From the NCBI RefSeq assembly GCF_009727155.1, contig NZ_WNWM01000002.1, positions 5,518,001 to 5,582,000 of the forward strand: a stretch of DNA of 64,000 bases, read 5' to 3'. Positions 35,522 to 45,749 of the stretch are shown piece after piece. The stretch's first letter is position 1; each line of letters opens with the position of its first letter. The translations under genes and the position numbers were made by a program. Origin of the DNA: Pseudoduganella dura. Lineage in GTDB: Bacteria; Pseudomonadota; Gammaproteobacteria; Burkholderiales; Burkholderiaceae_D. The notes beneath the pieces are model-generated. The model ran no database searches and was not told the origin of the DNA. It was given only the letters and a program-made list of their open reading frames with translations.

Positions 35522-36463
35522 ATGGACACACTCAATCCCAACTGGTTCCTGCGCGCCCGCCTCAAGACGCGCCAGCTGCTGCTGCTGATCGCGCTGGACG
35601 AACAACGCAATATCCACCGCGCCGCCGAGACGCTGCACATGACGCAGCCGGCGGCGTCGAAACAGATCAAGGACCTCGAGGAGATGCTGGATGTAAAGCT
35701 CTTCGAGCGCCTGCCGCGTGGCATGGAGCCAACGCTGTTCGGCGAAACGATGATCCGCCACGCGCGCATGGCGCTGACCAGTCTGTCGCTGGCGCACGAC
35801 GACGTGCTGGCCCTGAAATCGGGGCTGGTGGGGCAGGTCGAGATCGGCGTCATCATGACGCCGGCGATGTCGCTGCTGCCGAAGGCGATCGCCAAGGTCA
35901 AGCTGCAGGCGCCGCTGCTGCGCATCGGCGTGCACCTGGAACCGTCGAACACGCTGCTCAACATGCTGGAACGGGGCACGCTCGATTTCATGATCGGCCG
36001 CATCCTCGAGCACGACACCAATTCGCGGCTCACCTACGAGGAACTCACCGAGGAGCCGGCATGCGCGGTGGCGCGCATCGGCCATCCGCTGGCGGGCGCG
36101 GCCAACCTCACGCTGAAGGATATCGCCAGCCACCCGTGGATCCTGCCGCCGCAGGGCAGCATCCTGCGCCACCGGGTTGACATGATGTTCCGCCGCGCCA
36201 GCCTGGAGCCGCCGGCGAACACCGTCGACACCACCGCGCTGCTGCTGATCACCGCGCTGCTGCAGCAGACCGACACGCTGCACGTAATGCCGGTCGACGT
36301 GGCGCGCTACTACCAGTCGCTCAACGTGCTGACGATCCTGCCGATCGAGCTGCCCGTCAAGATGGATGCGTTCGGCATCATCCGCCAGCAGGACCACATC
36401 ATGTCGCCGGGCGCGAACCTGCTCTTGACCGCCGTGCGCAACGCCGCCAAGGAGGTGTACTGA
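35522..36463 (+). CDS. LysR-family transcriptional regulator
   Basis: The 313-aa protein has an N-terminal helix-turn-helix (LLLIALDEQRNIHRAAETLHMTQPAASKQIKDLEE, residues about 20-55) and a LysR effector domain. The RLPRGMEPTLFGE turn and HDDVLALKSGLVGQVEIGV resemble regulators beside sugar ABC importers (GbpR/GguR group). It is the only intact sugar-type regulator next to the arabinose genes and is therefore the likely controller, though the effector is unknown. Its stop overlaps the next start (TGATG). Confidence 0.87.
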   Translation: MDTLNPNWFLRARLKTRQLLLLIALDEQRNIHRAAETLHMTQPAASKQIKDLEEMLDVKLFERLPRGMEPTLFGETMIRHARMALTSLSLAHDDVLALKSGLVGQVEIGVIMTPAMSLLPKAIAKVKLQAPLLRIGVHLEPSNTLLNMLERGTLDFMIGRILEHDTNSRLTYEELTEEPACAVARIGHPLAGAANLTLKDIASHPWILPPQGSILRHRVDMMFRRASLEPPANTVDTTALLLITALLQQTDTLHVMPVDVARYYQSLNVLTILPIELPVKMDAFGIIRQQDHIMSPGANLLLTAVRNAAKEVY

Positions 36464-37755
36464 TGACGTTCGTCTTTTCGAGCCTGAACCACCCGCAACG
36501 GGTGCCGCTCGCCGCGGAACTGCATTCGCGGCCGTTCCTCAAGCTGCGCGCGCCGGAACTGGTGTCGCACATCGCCGTGTTCGGCCATGGCCGCAACAAC
36601 AATGCGCAGGCGCAGCATGACCTGCTGACGGCGCTGTGCACGCACTTCGGCGTTTCCGCGCCGGCACGCGACGCCGGTTACTTCTACCACGACTTCGGCC
36701 GCTTCCGGCTGAAGTGGGAGCTGCATTCCGAGTTCGCCACGTACACGTTCGCCGAGCGCAGCGAGTCCGCCGCGGATTTCGCGCGCATGCCGATCGAGAA
36801 CGTGCCGCAGGACTGGCTGCTGGCGCTGAAGGGCCGCGTGCTGGTGGCCGCCCATGTCATCCTGCGCAAGGGCGGCGCCGCCGAGCACGGGCCGGTGCAT
36901 GAGCTGTTCGAAGGCGTGTCGCTGGCCGCCAGCAGCGTGATGCAGGGCGGCGAAGTCTGTTCCGACTTCGCGATCCAGGCCGACGGCTTCTCGCGCTTCG
37001 TCATCAACGACGTGCGCATGCGCGAACAGCAGGCCGGGCGCCTGGTGCAGCGCGTGCTGGAAATCGAAACCTACCGGATGATGGCGCTGTACGCCTTGCC
37101 CGCCGCGCAGCGCGCCGTGCCCGAGCTGAACGCCGTCGAGAAGGAACTGGCCGAAGCCACGCAGGCGCTGCTCGAATCGGACGGCACGACCGAGCAGGCG
37201 CTGCTGCAGAAGATCACGCACCTGGCGGCCCGCATCGAGAAGCTGTCGCTCGACAACAGCTACCGCTTCGCGGCGTCGAAAGCTTACTTCAAGCTCGTCA
37301 ACACGCGCATCGACGAACTGCGCGAAACGCGGATCGAAGGCGTGCCCACCGTCGCCGAATTCATGGAGCGGCGGCTCGCGCCGGCGATGAGCACCTGCGA
37401 GGCGGTCGCCGCCCGGCAGGAAGCGCTGGCGCGCCGCATCGCCAACAGCAACGACCTGCTGCGCACCCGCGTGGGCATCGTGCAGGAAACGCAGAACCGC
37501 CAGATCCTGCAATCGCTCAATGCCCGCGCCGCCCAGCAGCTGCGGCTGCAGCAGTCGGTCGAGGGCCTGTCGGTGGCGGCGATCTCGTACTACGTGGTCG
37601 GCCTGCTCGGCTATTCGGTCAAGGGCGCCAAGATCTTCGGCCTGGTGCCGAACGCCGATGTGGTGATCGGCCTGGCCGTCCCGCTGGTCGCCGCCGGCGT
37701 CTGGCTCACGCTGCGCAACATGCACAAGCGGCTGCACCGCGGGCACCACGCCTAG
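36463..37755 (+). CDS. DUF3422-family membrane protein
   Basis: The 430-aa protein matches DUF3422 proteins found in Proteobacteria: RVPLAAELHSRPFLKLRAPE near the N-terminus, FGRFRLKWELHSEFATYTF, a long helical middle (about 215-370) that may form coiled coil, and two C-terminal hydrophobic spans (about 373-390 and 395-415). No function is established. It is translationally coupled to the LysR gene by TGATG. This suggests shared expression rather than necessarily shared function. Confidence 0.85.
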   Translation: MTFVFSSLNHPQRVPLAAELHSRPFLKLRAPELVSHIAVFGHGRNNNAQAQHDLLTALCTHFGVSAPARDAGYFYHDFGRFRLKWELHSEFATYTFAERSESAADFARMPIENVPQDWLLALKGRVLVAAHVILRKGGAAEHGPVHELFEGVSLAASSVMQGGEVCSDFAIQADGFSRFVINDVRMREQQAGRLVQRVLEIETYRMMALYALPAAQRAVPELNAVEKELAEATQALLESDGTTEQALLQKITHLAARIEKLSLDNSYRFAASKAYFKLVNTRIDELRETRIEGVPTVAEFMERRLAPAMSTCEAVAARQEALARRIANSNDLLRTRVGIVQETQNRQILQSLNARAAQQLRLQQSVEGLSVAAISYYVVGLLGYSVKGAKIFGLVPNADVVIGLAVPLVAAGVWLTLRNMHKRLHRGHHA

Positions 37756-37756
37756 A

Positions 37757-38887
37757 ATGAGAAGTCTGATCGGGGCGGTGGCGGTGTGCCTGGCGGGGTG
37801 CGCGCCGGTGCCGTATGCCGGGCAGGGCGCGCAGGGTATCGCGGCGCTGCGTTTCATCGGCGAGCAGCGCATTGCGCTCAAGGCGCAATTCCAGGGCACG
37901 ACGGTGGGCGGCCTGTCCGTCATCGATTACGATGCGGCCGCCGGCGACTGGATCCTGGTCAGCGACGACCGCTCGGCCATCGATCCGGCGCGCTACTATC
38001 GCGCAAGGCTGCGTTTCACGCCGACCTCGTTCGATGCCGTCACGCTGACCGGCGTGCATTTCTTTCGCCAGGGCGACGGTTCCACCTACCCGGACGTGCA
38101 GCGCCATGCCGGGTCGGGCGGCGTGGTCGCCGATATCGAATCGGCCCGCGTCGATCCGCGCGACGGCACGCTGTGGCATGCCAGCGAGGGCGACCGCCGC
38201 CTCGGCCTCGATCCATTCGTGCGCCAGGCCGGCAGCGACGGCACGCTGCGCGCCGAACTGCCGCTCCCGGCCATGTTCAGGGCCTGGCCCGATCGCGAAC
38301 GGGGCGTGCGCAACAACCTCGGTTTCGAGGGCCTGTCCTTCGCGCCGGACGGCGCCAGCCTGTGGCTGGCGCTGGAAGCGCCGCTGTACGAGGACGGCGA
38401 GCCGCCCACGCCGGAACACGGCGCCATGGCCCGCATCACGCAGCTGGACAGGGCTGGCCGCGTGCTGGGCCAGTATGCCTACCCGGTCGATGCGATTCCC
38501 GCCGCGCCGGGCGAAGGCATGCGGGCCGACAACGGCATTTCCGAGATCGTCGCCACCGGTGCGCAGACGCTGCTGGTGCTGGAGCGCGCGGCCGTGCAGG
38601 GCGCGGACGGCCGCTATCGCAACCATATCCGCCTGTACGAGGCCGATTTCCGGGGCGCCACCGATACCGGCGCGCTGCCCGCGCTGGCCGGCGCGGCGTT
38701 CCGGCCCGGCACGAAGCGCCTGGTACTCGACTTCGCGGCTCCCGGCCTGCCGGTGCCCGACAACCTGGAAGGTTTCGCCTTCGGCCCGCGGCTGCCGAAC
38801 GGCCATGCCACGCTGGTCTTCGTTTCCGACGACAACTTCGGCAAGACCCAGGTGACCCAGCTGCTGCTGTTCGAAGTCCTGCCATGA
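37757..38887 (+). CDS. Lipoprotein with esterase-like/phytase-like domain
   Basis: The 376-aa product has a lipobox (CLAGC, Cys15) and a phytase-like beta-propeller domain of the esterase-like group. Visible motifs include VGGLSVIDYDAAAGDWILVSDDRS, DIESARVDPRDGTLWHASEG, GFEGLSFAPDGASLWLALE and NLEGFAFGPRLPNG. The reaction is not known with certainty for this family. It is predicted to be lipid-anchored in the envelope. It follows the DUF3422 gene without a gap. Confidence 0.82.
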   Translation: MRSLIGAVAVCLAGCAPVPYAGQGAQGIAALRFIGEQRIALKAQFQGTTVGGLSVIDYDAAAGDWILVSDDRSAIDPARYYRARLRFTPTSFDAVTLTGVHFFRQGDGSTYPDVQRHAGSGGVVADIESARVDPRDGTLWHASEGDRRLGLDPFVRQAGSDGTLRAELPLPAMFRAWPDRERGVRNNLGFEGLSFAPDGASLWLALEAPLYEDGEPPTPEHGAMARITQLDRAGRVLGQYAYPVDAIPAAPGEGMRADNGISEIVATGAQTLLVLERAAVQGADGRYRNHIRLYEADFRGATDTGALPALAGAAFRPGTKRLVLDFAAPGLPVPDNLEGFAFGPRLPNGHATLVFVSDDNFGKTQVTQLLLFEVLP

Positions 38888-38977
38888 CCGGCGCCGCCGT
38901 GAGCCGTGCTCGGTACTTTCCCGAAAGTGCGTAAGCTTGGCCTGAAATCTCAGCCGCAGGCAATTCGCAGCAACAAC

Positions 38978-40510
<1,533 letters not shown>

Positions 40511-40620
40511 CGGGCGCACGGGCGGCCGGACGGCACGGCCGCTTCATTACACTTTTTTGCTCCCGTTTCCATTGGATTTCTGGCAAGATGCGCCGCAGAG
40601 CAACTTCGCGGAGACGACGC

Positions 40621-43065
40621 ATGGCAGGAGAACGCAGGGGGCGCTGGCTCCGGCGCATCGGGTGGGGCGTGCTGGCCCTGGCGGTCGTGGTGGTGATGAC
40701 AGTGTGGTTCTTCCTGCGCGGCAGCCTAGCCCAGCTCGACGGCAAGCATACCGTGCCGGGCCTGCGCGGCCCCGTCACGGTGCATCGCGATGCGCTGGGC
40801 ATGCCGTCGATTTCCGGCGGCGACCGGCTCGAAGTGGCCTACGCGACCGGTTTCGTGCACGCGCAGGACCGCTACTTCCAGATGGATCTGCTGCGCCGGG
40901 TGGCGGCCGGCGAGCTGGCCGAACTGTTCGGCCCGAAAGCGCTGCCGACCGACCGCGAACACCGGCTGCACCGCTTCCGCGCGCGCGCGGCCGATGCCTA
41001 CGCACTGCTCCCCGAACCCGACAGGCAACTGCTGGAGCGCTACGCGGCCGGCGTCAACGAAGGCCTGAATGCGCTGGGCACGCGGCCGTTCGAATATGGC
41101 CTGCTGGCGCAGGCACCCCGCTCCTGGTCGGCGCACGACACGCTGCTGGTGATCTGGGCGATGTATTTCGACCTGCAGGGCACCACGGCGCGGCGCGAGC
41201 TGTCGCGCGGCTGGCTGCGCGACAATTCGACGCCGGAGCAGCTGGCGTTCCTGCTGCCGCCGGCGTCGCGCTGGGATGCGCCGCTGGACGGGAACGATAT
41301 CCCGGCACCGCAGGCGCCGATCTCCGCCACGGCGCCGTCGTGGTGGGGGCAGCCCGGCCCGCGCGATGCCGCGCTGCTGGCGCTGGCCGCATCCCCGGCG
41401 GCATCCCCAGCCAACACCCGGGCCGAAAACCTCGATACGATGGAAGCCAATATCGGCAGCAACAACTGGGCGGTGTCCGGCGCGCGCAGCGCCACCGGCG
41501 GCGCCATCGTCTCCGACGACATGCACCTGGGGATCAAGTTGCCGAACACGTGGTACCGCACGCTGCTCCAGGTTCCGGACAGCAACGGCAGCACGCGCCG
41601 CATCGTCGGCGTCACGCTGCCGGGCACCCCCTTCGTCGTGGCCGGCAGCAACGGCCACGTGGCCTGGGGATTCACGAACAGCTACGGCGATTTCCTCGAC
41701 CTGGTGCCGGCCGCGCGCGACGCCGCCCGGCCCGGCCAGGTGCGGCTGGGCGGCAAGTGGGAGACGCCGGTAGCGCACCAGGAAACCATCCTGGTGAAAG
41801 GCGCGCCGGCCGAGACGATGACGGTGCGCGCCACCTCGCGCGGCCCGTTGTTCGATACCGCCGGGCGCACCTATGCGCTGCACTGGATCGCCCACGAAGC
41901 CGCGCTGCTGAACGTGAACCTGCGGCGCCTGGAAGCCGTCAATACCGTCGACGAAGCGCTGGCGGTGGCGAACGGTGCCGGCATGCCGGCGCAGAATTTC
42001 GTGGCCGGCGACGCCGCCGGCAACATCGGCTGGACCATTGCCGGCCCGCTGCCGCGCCGCACGCACGGCGGCGCACCGGGCACCGACGCCAGCTACCCGC
42101 TGGCCGACGGCACGGCGGGCTGGCAGGGCTGGCTGCGGCCCGGGGAATACCCGCGCGTGGTGAATCCGGCCGGCGGCCAGCTCGTCACGGCGAACAGCCG
42201 GCAGCTGGCGGGGCGGGGCGCGGAACTGCTGGGCGACGGCGGCTATGACCTCGGCGCGCGCACACGCCAGGCGAGCGACGCGCTGGCGGCGCTGGGCCCG
42301 AAAACGGACGAGAAGGGCGTCTACGGCGTGATGCTCGACGACCGTGCGCTGTTCCTGGCGCCATGGCGCGACCGCGCGGTGGCCTTGCTGGACGCTGCCG
42401 CCGTCAAGGCCGACCCGAAGCGCGCCGAGGCGCTGCAGGCGCTGCGCTCGGGCTGGACCGGCCGCGCCAGCGTGGATTCGACCGGCTACCGCGTCGCGCG
42501 CGGCTACATGTGGAACCTGTATGAGCTGCTGTATGGCGGCGCCAACATGCAGCTCAAGGAATGGGGCGGCAATGCGGCGCTGGCCGGCAAGCGCTGGCCG
42601 GAAATCCTGGCGCGCCTGCTCGACGAGCAGCCGGCCGGCTGGCTGCCACGCCAGTACGCCACCTGGCGAGACCTGCAACTGGCCGCGCTCGACCGCACGA
42701 TCGGCGACCTGGCGGCGGATGGCACGCCGCTCAGGCAGGCCACCTGGGGCGCCTTCAACACGGCCGGCATCGCGCACCCGATCGCCGGCGCCGTGCCGGC
42801 CCTGCGCAAATGGCTGAGCGTGCCGGCCGACCAGCTGGCGGGCGATACCAACATGCCGCGCGTGGCCGGCCCGGCGTTCGGCCAGTCCGAACGCTTCACG
42901 GTGTCGCCGGGCAAGGAGGAGGCGGGCATCTTCAACATGCCGGGCGGGCAGAGCGGGCATCCGCTGTCGCCGTATTTCCTGGCCGGCCACTCGGACTGGG
43001 TGCGTGCCCGCGCCACGCCGCTGCTGCCGGGGCCGGTGCAGCACACATTAGCCCTCGTGCCGTGA
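40621..43065 (+). CDS. Penicillin-acylase-family (Ntn) hydrolase
   Basis: The 814-aa product has an N-terminal TM/signal anchor (about 14-34). The alpha-chain region holds VHRDALGMPSISG and GFVHAQDRYFQMDLLRR. Ser280 in IGSNNWAVSG is the expected autoprocessing site and nucleophile of the beta chain. VTLPGTPFVVAGSNGHVAWGFTN and GQSGHPLSPYFLAGHSDW are also family signatures. Members hydrolyse amides such as penicillin G or acyl-homoserine lactones. The substrate here cannot be told. The start at 40621 follows CGGAGACGACGC; an in-frame ATG at 40588 would add 11 arginine-rich residues. Confidence 0.9.
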   Translation: MAGERRGRWLRRIGWGVLALAVVVVMTVWFFLRGSLAQLDGKHTVPGLRGPVTVHRDALGMPSISGGDRLEVAYATGFVHAQDRYFQMDLLRRVAAGELAELFGPKALPTDREHRLHRFRARAADAYALLPEPDRQLLERYAAGVNEGLNALGTRPFEYGLLAQAPRSWSAHDTLLVIWAMYFDLQGTTARRELSRGWLRDNSTPEQLAFLLPPASRWDAPLDGNDIPAPQAPISATAPSWWGQPGPRDAALLALAASPAASPANTRAENLDTMEANIGSNNWAVSGARSATGGAIVSDDMHLGIKLPNTWYRTLLQVPDSNGSTRRIVGVTLPGTPFVVAGSNGHVAWGFTNSYGDFLDLVPAARDAARPGQVRLGGKWETPVAHQETILVKGAPAETMTVRATSRGPLFDTAGRTYALHWIAHEAALLNVNLRRLEAVNTVDEALAVANGAGMPAQNFVAGDAAGNIGWTIAGPLPRRTHGGAPGTDASYPLADGTAGWQGWLRPGEYPRVVNPAGGQLVTANSRQLAGRGAELLGDGGYDLGARTRQASDALAALGPKTDEKGVYGVMLDDRALFLAPWRDRAVALLDAAAVKADPKRAEALQALRSGWTGRASVDSTGYRVARGYMWNLYELLYGGANMQLKEWGGNAALAGKRWPEILARLLDEQPAGWLPRQYATWRDLQLAALDRTIGDLAADGTPLRQATWGAFNTAGIAHPIAGAVPALRKWLSVPADQLAGDTNMPRVAGPAFGQSERFTVSPGKEEAGIFNMPGGQSGHPLSPYFLAGHSDWVRARATPLLPGPVQHTLALVP

Positions 43066-43123
43066 TCCGGCGCGCCTTTCGGTGCATAATGTGCCGGAGC
43101 AATCAACACCAGAAGAGGCGTGC

Positions 43124-44071
43124 ATGATTAACGATTTCGCTGCGGCGGCCCAGGCCACGATGGCCTATCTGCGCCGCCGGCTTGGCTTGCAGTTGTGGAT
43201 GGTGACGCGATCCGAAGGAGACGACTGGATCGTGCTGTATGCCGACGAAGCCGCGTCGGCCGGCAACGCCGCCTATGGCATCGCGCCGGGGCAGTCGTTC
43301 CGCTGGACCGATACCTTCTGCTCGCGGATGGTGCTGGGCCATGGCCCGGGCATCGCGCCGTCGACGCGGCAGGTGCCGGCCTATGCGAACGCGCCGCTGG
43401 CCGCCCACCTGCCTACGGGCGCCTACGTGGGCGTACCGCTGCGGCGTTCCGACGGCTCGCTGTTCGGCACCCTGTGCGGCATCGACCCGCGGCCGCAACC
43501 CGACACGATCTGCGACGAACTCGATACCGTGACGCTGATGGGCGACCTGCTGGGCCGTATCCTCGCCACCGAGCTCGATGCCGGCTCGGCATCGCGGCGC
43601 GCGGACCGTGCCGAGGTCGATTCCACGCGCGACCCGCTGACCGGCGTCGTCAACCGCCGCGGCTGGGACATGCTGGTGCGGCGCGAGGAGGAACGCTGCA
43701 GCCGCTACGGCCACTCGGCCTGCGTGGTGTCGCTCGACCTGGACGACCTGCGCTTCACCAACGATACGCTGGGCAGGGCGGCCGGCGACAGCCTGCTGAT
43801 CCGCACCGCGCGGGCGCTGGAGGGCGTCACGCGCGGCACCGACACGGTGGCCCGCGTGGGCGACGACGAGTTCGCGATGCTGATGGTCGAATGCGACTAC
43901 TTCGACGCGCAGGCGCTGCTGGTTCGCGTGCAGGAGGCGCTGGCCGGGGCGGACGTGCGGGCCTCGCTGGGCATGGCGCTGCGCAAGCCGGGCTACGACC
44001 TGGAAGAAGCGTACGCGATGGCCGACGCGGAGATGGACCGGGCGAGGCGCAGCCGCAAGGTGCTCAACTGA
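43124..44071 (+). CDS. GAF-GGDEF protein with altered active site
   Basis: The 315-aa protein has an N-terminal GAF domain (about 5-150, LQLWMVTRSEGDDWIVLY, GAYVGVPLRRSDGSLFGTLCGID) and a GGDEF domain (about 165-315, DPLTGVVNRRGW, SLDLDDLRFTNDTLG). The signature motif reads GDDEF instead of GGDEF, replacing the second glycine of the GTP-binding turn. Diguanylate cyclase activity is therefore doubtful, and the protein may be a GTP-binding sensor. Its 3' end overlaps by 8 bp the 3' end of the convergent acyltransferase gene. Confidence 0.87.
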   Translation: MINDFAAAAQATMAYLRRRLGLQLWMVTRSEGDDWIVLYADEAASAGNAAYGIAPGQSFRWTDTFCSRMVLGHGPGIAPSTRQVPAYANAPLAAHLPTGAYVGVPLRRSDGSLFGTLCGIDPRPQPDTICDELDTVTLMGDLLGRILATELDAGSASRRADRAEVDSTRDPLTGVVNRRGWDMLVRREEERCSRYGHSACVVSLDLDDLRFTNDTLGRAAGDSLLIRTARALEGVTRGTDTVARVGDDEFAMLMVECDYFDAQALLVRVQEALAGADVRASLGMALRKPGYDLEEAYAMADAEMDRARRSRKVLN

Positions 44072-45263
44072 CCACGCGGCTGTCCGCCTGGCCGGGCGGC
44101 TGAGCGGCCGTTGCAGGCATGGCGGCGGCGCGCATCTTCAGGCCGAACAGCGGCCGCAGCGGCGGCACGCGGCGCACGATCTCGAAGATCCCGAAGCTGG
44201 CCGCGACCGTCATCGCGACCAGCACGATGCCCTCCATGAGCGGCGGCAGCGCCGCGGGACGCAGCAGCTGCGTGAAGCACACGATCAGCGTCTGGTGCAG
44301 GATGTAGACCGGGAACACGGCCTGCGCCAGGTATTGCCGGGCCGGTCCGTCATGAGACAGGTGGCGCCGCGCGAAGCCGCACGCCGCCGCCACCGCGCAC
44401 CACTGGCAGGTGGTCCAAACCACGCGCGCCGGCGTGAGCCATGCCTGGATGGCTTCAGGGTTGCGGTGGCAGGCCACCAGCACCACCCAGCACGCGAGTG
44501 CCGTGCCGAGCGCGGCGAAGCGCAGCCGTTCCAGCTCGCGCCAGAACGCCGCCTGGCCCGACAAGGCCGCGCCGGCCAGGAACAGGGGCAGGTAGGTGGC
44601 ATGGTTGAACCAGTCGTCGACCAGCGCGTGGGTTTCCTCGAAATGGGGTTTCAGCGCGATGCGGATCACGGCCAGCAGGGCCGCCGGCAGCACCAGCGCC
44701 TTCCAGCCGCCCAGCAGCCGGGCCAGCGCCGCGCCGGCCCGCTCGATGCGTTCCCGGCCGAGCATGGCGGCCAGCGCCGCCAGCAGCAGCGTATAAGTCC
44801 ATACGTAGGGCAGGTACCACAGGTGGTTCCAGGTGGGCAGGGTCAGGCATTCGCCTTCCTTGCAGAAGCCGCCATAAGCGTGCAGGTACAGCTTCATGAA
44901 ATCGGTATAGCTGCCCGCATAGCCGAGCTTTCCGGCGACCTCGAAATACGGCTGCGGCGGCACGATCACCAGCATGCCGAACAGCAGCGGCACCAGCAGC
45001 CGCGCGCTGCGTTCGCGGATGAACGTCACGGTCGCCAGTTTTCGCAGCAGGAAGGCCGACGCGACGCCGGAGACGAGGAACAGCAGCGACATCCGCCACG
45101 GCGACGTCAGCAGCATCAGCGGCTCGATCGCGCTGCTCGCGTGCGGGCTTTTCACGTGCCAGTCCCAGGTCACGTAGTACATGCCGGTGTGGTACAGGAT
45201 CAGCAGGAAGAAGGCGAGGATGCGGAGCCAGTCGAGGAAGTACAGGCGGTGGTTGTCGGGCAT
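44064..45263 (-). CDS. Membrane acyltransferase (acyltransferase-3/OpgC-like)
   Basis: The product is about 399 aa with about ten hydrophobic spans. It begins MPDNHRLYFLDWLRILAFFLLILYHTGMYY, the family's typical first helix and His. LFLVSGVASAFLL, RLLVPLLFGMLVIVPPQPYFE and NHLWYLPYVWTYTLLLA are shared with glucan-modifying and antibiotic-modifying acyltransferases. A GTG start at 45293 adds ten residues but has no better ribosome-binding site. The acyl donor and acceptor are unknown. Confidence 0.85.
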   Translation of the reverse strand: MPDNHRLYFLDWLRILAFFLLILYHTGMYYVTWDWHVKSPHASSAIEPLMLLTSPWRMSLLFLVSGVASAFLLRKLATVTFIRERSARLLVPLLFGMLVIVPPQPYFEVAGKLGYAGSYTDFMKLYLHAYGGFCKEGECLTLPTWNHLWYLPYVWTYTLLLAALAAMLGRERIERAGAALARLLGGWKALVLPAALLAVIRIALKPHFEETHALVDDWFNHATYLPLFLAGAALSGQAAFWRELERLRFAALGTALACWVVLVACHRNPEAIQAWLTPARVVWTTCQWCAVAAACGFARRHLSHDGPARQYLAQAVFPVYILHQTLIVCFTQLLRPAALPPLMEGIVLVAMTVAASFGIFEIVRRVPPLRPLFGLKMRAAAMPATAAQPPGQADSRVVS

Positions 45264-45522
45264 GGCGTGGTCCGGGTCGATGGGGATGACCACAGGTTAG
45301 TCGGGCGCGCGCGGTGTCGCGAGGCTTTTGGGGCGACGCGGAGATCGGCGGGGCGGGGCGGGGCCGCCGCACCGAAGCCTGCGTTTGTAACGAGGCCACG
45401 TTCTAATGTTCACGCCAATAATCGACTGGAATAGACTCTTCTAGTTTGAATTGGACCGATTTAGGTAACCTGATGTGCGTTACTTCGGGATGACAGCTTG
45501 CAGAGAACGCATTGGCTTTTTT

Positions 45523-45749
45523 TCACCCTGCTACGTACTTCTTTTTCCGCCCTAGAGCTGATATTCGCACCTGACCGTCGCAAGTTGAATTTGCGCTGAA
45601 GAGCGACTCGGTACCTGGCCAGTCGCCGTCGTACGTATAGCACTCGAGGCGACCGCTTTCGCCCCCAGTGCAGACATCGGATAAAGCTACAGCAGTGCCT
45701 ACCTTGATAAATCTTGCTCTAGATCCATCGTATCCAGATCCGTGTCGTT
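45523..45749 (-). pseudogene. Possible gene remnant downstream of nhaA
   Basis: A minus-strand frame, open from an upstream TAA to TGA at 45523-45525, encodes a protein-like string rich in Cys, Tyr, Trp and Asp (for example GRLECYTYDGDWPGTES). This is unlike the Arg/Ala/Pro strings of chance frames. It has no start codon and overlaps the 3' end of nhaA in another frame. It may be a gene end left by rearrangement. The rest of 45300-45698 shows no convincing gene and is AT-rich (the 45421-45480 line counts about 42% GC). Confidence 0.25.
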
